This document shows positions 61,093-64,000 of a stretch of 64,000 nt of DNA, piece by piece. The stretch's first letter is position 1. Each line of letters opens with the position of its first letter. Position numbers and translations under genes: made by a program. The notes below the pieces were generated by a model. It was not told the DNA's origin, did no database searches, and saw nothing but the letters and a program-made list of their open reading frames with translations. Source of the DNA: Streptomyces humi (lineage in GTDB: Bacteria > Actinomycetota > Actinomycetes > Streptomycetales > Streptomycetaceae); contig NZ_LBMU02000013.1 in the NCBI RefSeq assembly GCF_001005085.2, forward strand, positions 62,001-126,000, written 5' to 3'.

Positions 61093-62214
61093 ATGGCCGA
61101 CCTCCAGAACGACGTCCCCACCACGACCGAGGTCGGTCAGGACGACTGGCTCCCGGACGATCCCTTCCCCGCGGAGCGCGACTTCCCCGCCGAGTCCGGC
61201 TTCCCCGCGGACTCCGGCGGCGGGCTTTTGGAGCGGGCCCACGCCCTGCTGGCCGAACACCCGGTGGCGGACGGCTACAGCGGGCTGCCGCGGGCGCTCG
61301 GGCCGCTGCCCTGGTACGACCTGGAACTGGGCGAGACCGCCGTGGACACCGACGTCCCCCGGCTGCGCGAAGGGCACGTCGGCGCACTGTTCTGGTCGTT
61401 GCAGGTGCCGGCGGGCGACCGGGCCGTCGGCGCCACGCTGGAGCAGCTGGACCTGGCACGCCGGGTGGTCGAGGCACATCCGGAGGGGCTGCGTATGGTG
61501 CGCACCGCCGGCCAGATCATCGACGCCCGGCACTGCGGCCGGGTCGCCGTGGTGCTGGGTCCGGCCTCCGCCGCCGCCGTCGACGACTCACTCGGCATCC
61601 TGCGCGTCCTGCACTCCCTCGGCCTGCGGGTGCTCTCGCTCGCCGGTGCCGCCTGGGCGGGCGAGGACGGACTGACGAGGTTCGGCGAGGAGGTGGTGCG
61701 GGAGATGAACCGGCTCGGCGTGCTCGCCGACCTGTCCGGCGCCCCGGAGGCCACCCTCGCCCGGGTGCTCGCCCTCTCCAAGACACCCGTCCTGTGCACC
61801 CGCTCCGCCGCCGCGGCGGTACGCCCGCACCCCGCCAACCTCTCCGACGAGACGCTCGTGCTGCTGGGGGAGCACCGGGGGCTGTGCATGGTGCCGCTGA
61901 CCGCCGACCAGACCGGGCCGACCGTCCCGGACGTCGCCGACCACCTCGACCACGTCCGCGTGGTCGCCGGCCCCGAGTGCGTCGCCCTGTCCGGCACCTA
62001 CGACTCCGGCGCCGCCCACCCCCGCGACCTCGCCGACACCTCCTGCTACCCGCGTCTGATCGCCGAACTCCTGCGACGTGGCTGGTCCGAGACCGAGCTG
62101 TCCCTGCTGACCTGGGGAAACGTCCAGCGGGCGCTGCGCAGCGCCGACTTCACCGCCCGCGCCACCCAGCACCGCCGCGAACCGAACCAGCCCCGCCCGA
62201 CCGAGACGGAGTGA
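61093..62214 (+). CDS. Dipeptidase-fold protein lacking all metal ligands (pseudoenzyme)
   Basis: 373 residues, alignable along the M19 dipeptidase at 58223: [76 protein letters not shown]. Yet each metal position is lost. DGHND has become DGYSG (~60-64), GAEGGHS has become GPASAAA, DLSH has become DLSG, FSHSS has become CTRSA, and GGDYDG has become SGTYDSG. An ~45-residue acidic N-terminal extension with FPAES repeats is added. Frame and length are intact, so it is not simply decayed. Perhaps a regulatory or binding role. Confidence 0.86.
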   Translation: MADLQNDVPTTTEVGQDDWLPDDPFPAERDFPAESGFPADSGGGLLERAHALLAEHPVADGYSGLPRALGPLPWYDLELGETAVDTDVPRLREGHVGALFWSLQVPAGDRAVGATLEQLDLARRVVEAHPEGLRMVRTAGQIIDARHCGRVAVVLGPASAAAVDDSLGILRVLHSLGLRVLSLAGAAWAGEDGLTRFGEEVVREMNRLGVLADLSGAPEATLARVLALSKTPVLCTRSAAAAVRPHPANLSDETLVLLGEHRGLCMVPLTADQTGPTVPDVADHLDHVRVVAGPECVALSGTYDSGAAHPRDLADTSCYPRLIAELLRRGWSETELSLLTWGNVQRALRSADFTARATQHRREPNQPRPTETE

Positions 62215-62223
62215 CCGTCCAGC

Positions 62224-62251
62224 GGAAAGGCGCCCCGTGGGGCGCCTTTCC
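62224..62251. terminator. Bidirectional terminator
   Basis: GGAAAGGCGCCCC and GGGGCGCCTTTCC pair perfectly around GT, between the converging pseudo-dipeptidase and acyl-CoA dehydrogenase genes. Confidence 0.92.
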
Positions 62252-62274
62252 AGGAGTCCTGAACGCCCGTGCCG

Positions 62275-63432
62275 TTACGGCAGGTTGCGCGCCATGACGA
62301 TGCGCTGGACCTGGTTGGTGCCCTCGTAGATCTGGGTGATCTTCGCGTCCCGCATCATGCGCTCGACCGGGTAGTCGCGGGTGTAGCCGTAGCCGCCGAG
62401 GAGCTGGACGGCGTCCGTGGTGACCTCCATGGCGACGTCCGAGGCGAAGCACTTGGCCGCCGCGCCCTGGAAGGTGAGGTCGGCGTCGCCGCGCTCGGAG
62501 GCGGCCGCGGCCTGGTAGGTGAGGGCGCGGGCGGCGGCGATCTTCATGGCCATGTCGGCGAGCATGAACTGGATGCCCTGGAAGTCGGCGATCGGCTTGC
62601 CGAACTGCTTGCGCTCCTGGACGTAGCCCTTGGCGTAGTCGAGGGCGCCCTGGGCGACACCGAGCGCCTGGGCGGCGATGGTGATCCGGGTGTGGTCCAG
62701 GGTCTTCATCGCGGTGGCGAAGCCGGTGCCCTCGTCGCCGATCATGCGGTCGGCGGGGATGCGGACGTTGTCGAAGTAGACCTCGCGGGTCGGCGAGCCC
62801 TTGATGCCGAGCTTCTTCTCCGGGGCGCCGAAGGAGACGCCCTCGTCCGCCTTCTCCACGACGAAGGCGGAGATGCCCTTCGAGCGCTTCGAGGGGTCCG
62901 TCACGGCCATCACCGTGTAGTAGTCGGAGACGCCCGCGTTGGTGATCCAGCGCTTCACGCCGTTGAGGACGTAGTGGTCGCCGTCGCGGACCGCCTTCGT
63001 CTTCATGCCGGCCGCGTCGGAGCCCGCGTCCGGCTCGGAGAGGCAGTAGGAGAACATCCCGTCGCCCTTGGCGAGCGGGGTGAGGTACTTCTTCTTCAGG
63101 TCCTCGCCGCCGGACAGGATCACCGGGAGCGAGCCCAGCTTGTTCACGGCGGGGATGAGGGAGGAGGACACGCAGGCGCGGGCCACCTCCTCGATCACGA
63201 TGACCGTGGCGAGCGCGTCGGCGCCGGAGCCGCCGTACTCCTCGGGGACGTGCACGGCGTGCAGGTCGTTGGCGACCAGGGCGTCCAGTGCCTCCTGCGG
63301 GAAGCGTGCCTCCTCGTCCACCGCGGCGGCGTACGGGGCGATCTTCGCCTCGACCAGCGCACGGACGACGTCACGGAGCATGTCGTGCTCCTCGGACGGG
63401 CGGTACAGGTCGAAGTCAGCCGATCCGGCCAA
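62275..63432 (-). CDS. Acyl-CoA dehydrogenase
   Basis: 385-residue FAD enzyme for the first step of beta-oxidation or branched-chain amino acid breakdown. Signature FSYCLSEPDAGSDAAGMKT (~130), WITNAGVSDYY, QFGKPIADFQGIQFMLADMA, GGYGYTRDYPVERMMRDAKITQIYEGTNQVQR with the catalytic Glu in YEGT near the C-terminus. A TTG start at 63432 with GGAGTGAGAG upstream is likely; ATG at residue 18 is an alternative. Preceded by a palindrome suited to a TetR repressor. Confidence 0.93.
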   Translation of the reverse strand: MAGSADFDLYRPSEEHDMLRDVVRALVEAKIAPYAAAVDEEARFPQEALDALVANDLHAVHVPEEYGGSGADALATVIVIEEVARACVSSSLIPAVNKLGSLPVILSGGEDLKKKYLTPLAKGDGMFSYCLSEPDAGSDAAGMKTKAVRDGDHYVLNGVKRWITNAGVSDYYTVMAVTDPSKRSKGISAFVVEKADEGVSFGAPEKKLGIKGSPTREVYFDNVRIPADRMIGDEGTGFATAMKTLDHTRITIAAQALGVAQGALDYAKGYVQERKQFGKPIADFQGIQFMLADMAMKIAAARALTYQAAAASERGDADLTFQGAAAKCFASDVAMEVTTDAVQLLGGYGYTRDYPVERMMRDAKITQIYEGTNQVQRIVMARNLP

Positions 63433-63468
63433 GGTCTCTCACTCCAGACGCAGTGGTGCTGACGCTAA

Positions 63469-63482
63469 TTACTGTTAAGTAA
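63469..63482. promoter_or_regulatory. Palindromic operator upstream of acyl-CoA dehydrogenase
   Basis: TTACTGTTAAGTAA is a palindrome (TTACT-GTTA-AGTAA), 37 bases upstream of the TTG start, very AT-rich for this genome. The form resembles TetR-family sites for fatty-acid regulators. No such regulator gene is adjacent. Confidence 0.6.
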
Positions 63483-63609
63483 CTCAAAGTTTAGAACGCG
63501 GCCCACGGATAGGTCACGTGAGCTTGGCGACAGCGGGAAAGTTGCCCGGAACACGGCCCGGTTATGCTCGGGCCGCAGCCCGCACCCCCGTCCCCGAGCT
63601 GGAGCATTC

Positions 63610-64000
63610 ATGAGCCTCAAGATCACTGTGATCGGCACCGGCTATCTCGGCGCCACCCATGCCGCGGCCATGGCCGAGCTGGGCTTCGAGGTGCTCGGGC
63701 TGGACGTGGTGCCCGAGAAGATCGCGATGCTGGAGCGCGGCGAGACCCCGATGTACGAGCCGGGCCTCGACGAGCTGCTGCGCCGGCACGTGGCCGGCTT
63801 CGAGGGGTCCAGCGGGCGGCTGCGCTTCACCACCGACTGGGCCGAGGTCGGCGCCTTCGGCGACGTCCACTTCGTCTGCGTGAACACCCCGCAGAAGCAC
63901 GGCGAGTACGCCTGCGACATGTCGTACGTCGACTCCGCGATCGCGTCGCTGGCCCCGCACCTCACCGGGCCCGCGCTGGTCGTCGGCAAGTCCACGGTGC
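63610..64000 (+). CDS. UDP-glucose/GDP-mannose dehydrogenase family, N-terminal part
   Basis: 130 residues are visible; the gene runs off the window. NAD fold ITVIGTGYLGATHAAAMAELGFEVLGLDV, then GETPMYEPGLDELLRR and VCVNTPQ, as in UDP-glucose 6-dehydrogenases that make UDP-glucuronate. GGAGC stands before ATG 63610. It is divergent from the acyl-CoA dehydrogenase gene. Confidence 0.9.
   Translation, partial: MSLKITVIGTGYLGATHAAAMAELGFEVLGLDVVPEKIAMLERGETPMYEPGLDELLRRHVAGFEGSSGRLRFTTDWAEVGAFGDVHFVCVNTPQKHGEYACDMSYVDSAIASLAPHLTGPALVVGKSTV

Overview
The window is chromosomal DNA from a Streptomyces. It has very high GC, third-codon-position GC bias, GTG/TTG starts, a bldA-type tRNA-Leu(UAA), and many dispersed GC-rich palindromes. 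From memory, the order ndh - cfa - ABC pair - bldA - thiolase - cbs - hutU - sigI/arsI/prsI - purK/purE - dipeptidase resembles the SCO3050-SCO3093 part of the S. coelicolor core chromosome. I have not checked that by alignment. No prophage, integrative element or CRISPR array is visible. The only clear mobile gene is one tnpB.

Layout. 1-7.3 kb: Ppx/GppA end, type II NADH dehydrogenase with a Rex-like site, cyclopropane-fatty-acid synthase, and a MacB/FtsX-type ABC exporter pair. 7.67 kb: bldA. 7.8-12.1 kb: a small accessory-looking locus with an XRE regulator, a perfect 19-bp palindrome, two near-identical 71/72-aa leader-like peptides, a PqqD-domain/M50 membrane protease and a secreted four-Cys protein. 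12.3-17.9 kb: pobA, a Bax-inhibitor-1 protein, small conserved genes and a thiolase. 18-25.6 kb: SGNH hydrolase, cystathionine beta-synthase, three regulator-linked genes (SDR, VOC, an alpha/beta-hydrolase remnant) and a beta-carbonic anhydrase lacking its dyad arginine. 25.7-29 kb: OpuC-type osmoprotectant importer. 29.2-31.5 kb: a histidase-like protein without the MIO triad, plus an RpiR regulator.

32.2-34.3 kb: a four-gene Roadblock/LC7 operon carrying two TTA codons. These are the only in-frame TTA codons I found by eye in the window, so the operon should depend on the bldA tRNA encoded 25 kb away. 34.5-42 kb: a decarboxylase-family gene divergent from a complete hut operon (hutU, an M20 amidohydrolase with an 8-residue repeat array, hutF, hutI). 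42-46 kb: a sigma-like/zinc-finger/lectin fusion and the SigI-ArsI-PrsI partner-switching set. 46.1-50.3 kb: a four-gene cell-surface operon with LPKTG and LAETG sorting signals and a WxL-operon-like composition. 50.3-54.4 kb: POT transporter and two-component pair. 54.5-59.4 kb: GtrA protein, purK, tnpB inserted before purE, purE and an M19 dipeptidase. 59.4-64 kb: OYE reductase/MerR pair, a dipeptidase paralogue with all metal ligands lost, acyl-CoA dehydrogenase and the start of a UDP-glucose dehydrogenase.

The best candidates for undescribed biology are the prepeptide/PqqD-M50 locus (8.2-12.1 kb), the TTA-containing Roadblock operon (32.2-34.3 kb), the mixed-sortase surface operon (46.1-50.3 kb), and the conserved but catalytically stripped enzymes (MIO-less histidase, metal-less dipeptidase). 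All calls come from reading the sequence without database searches.
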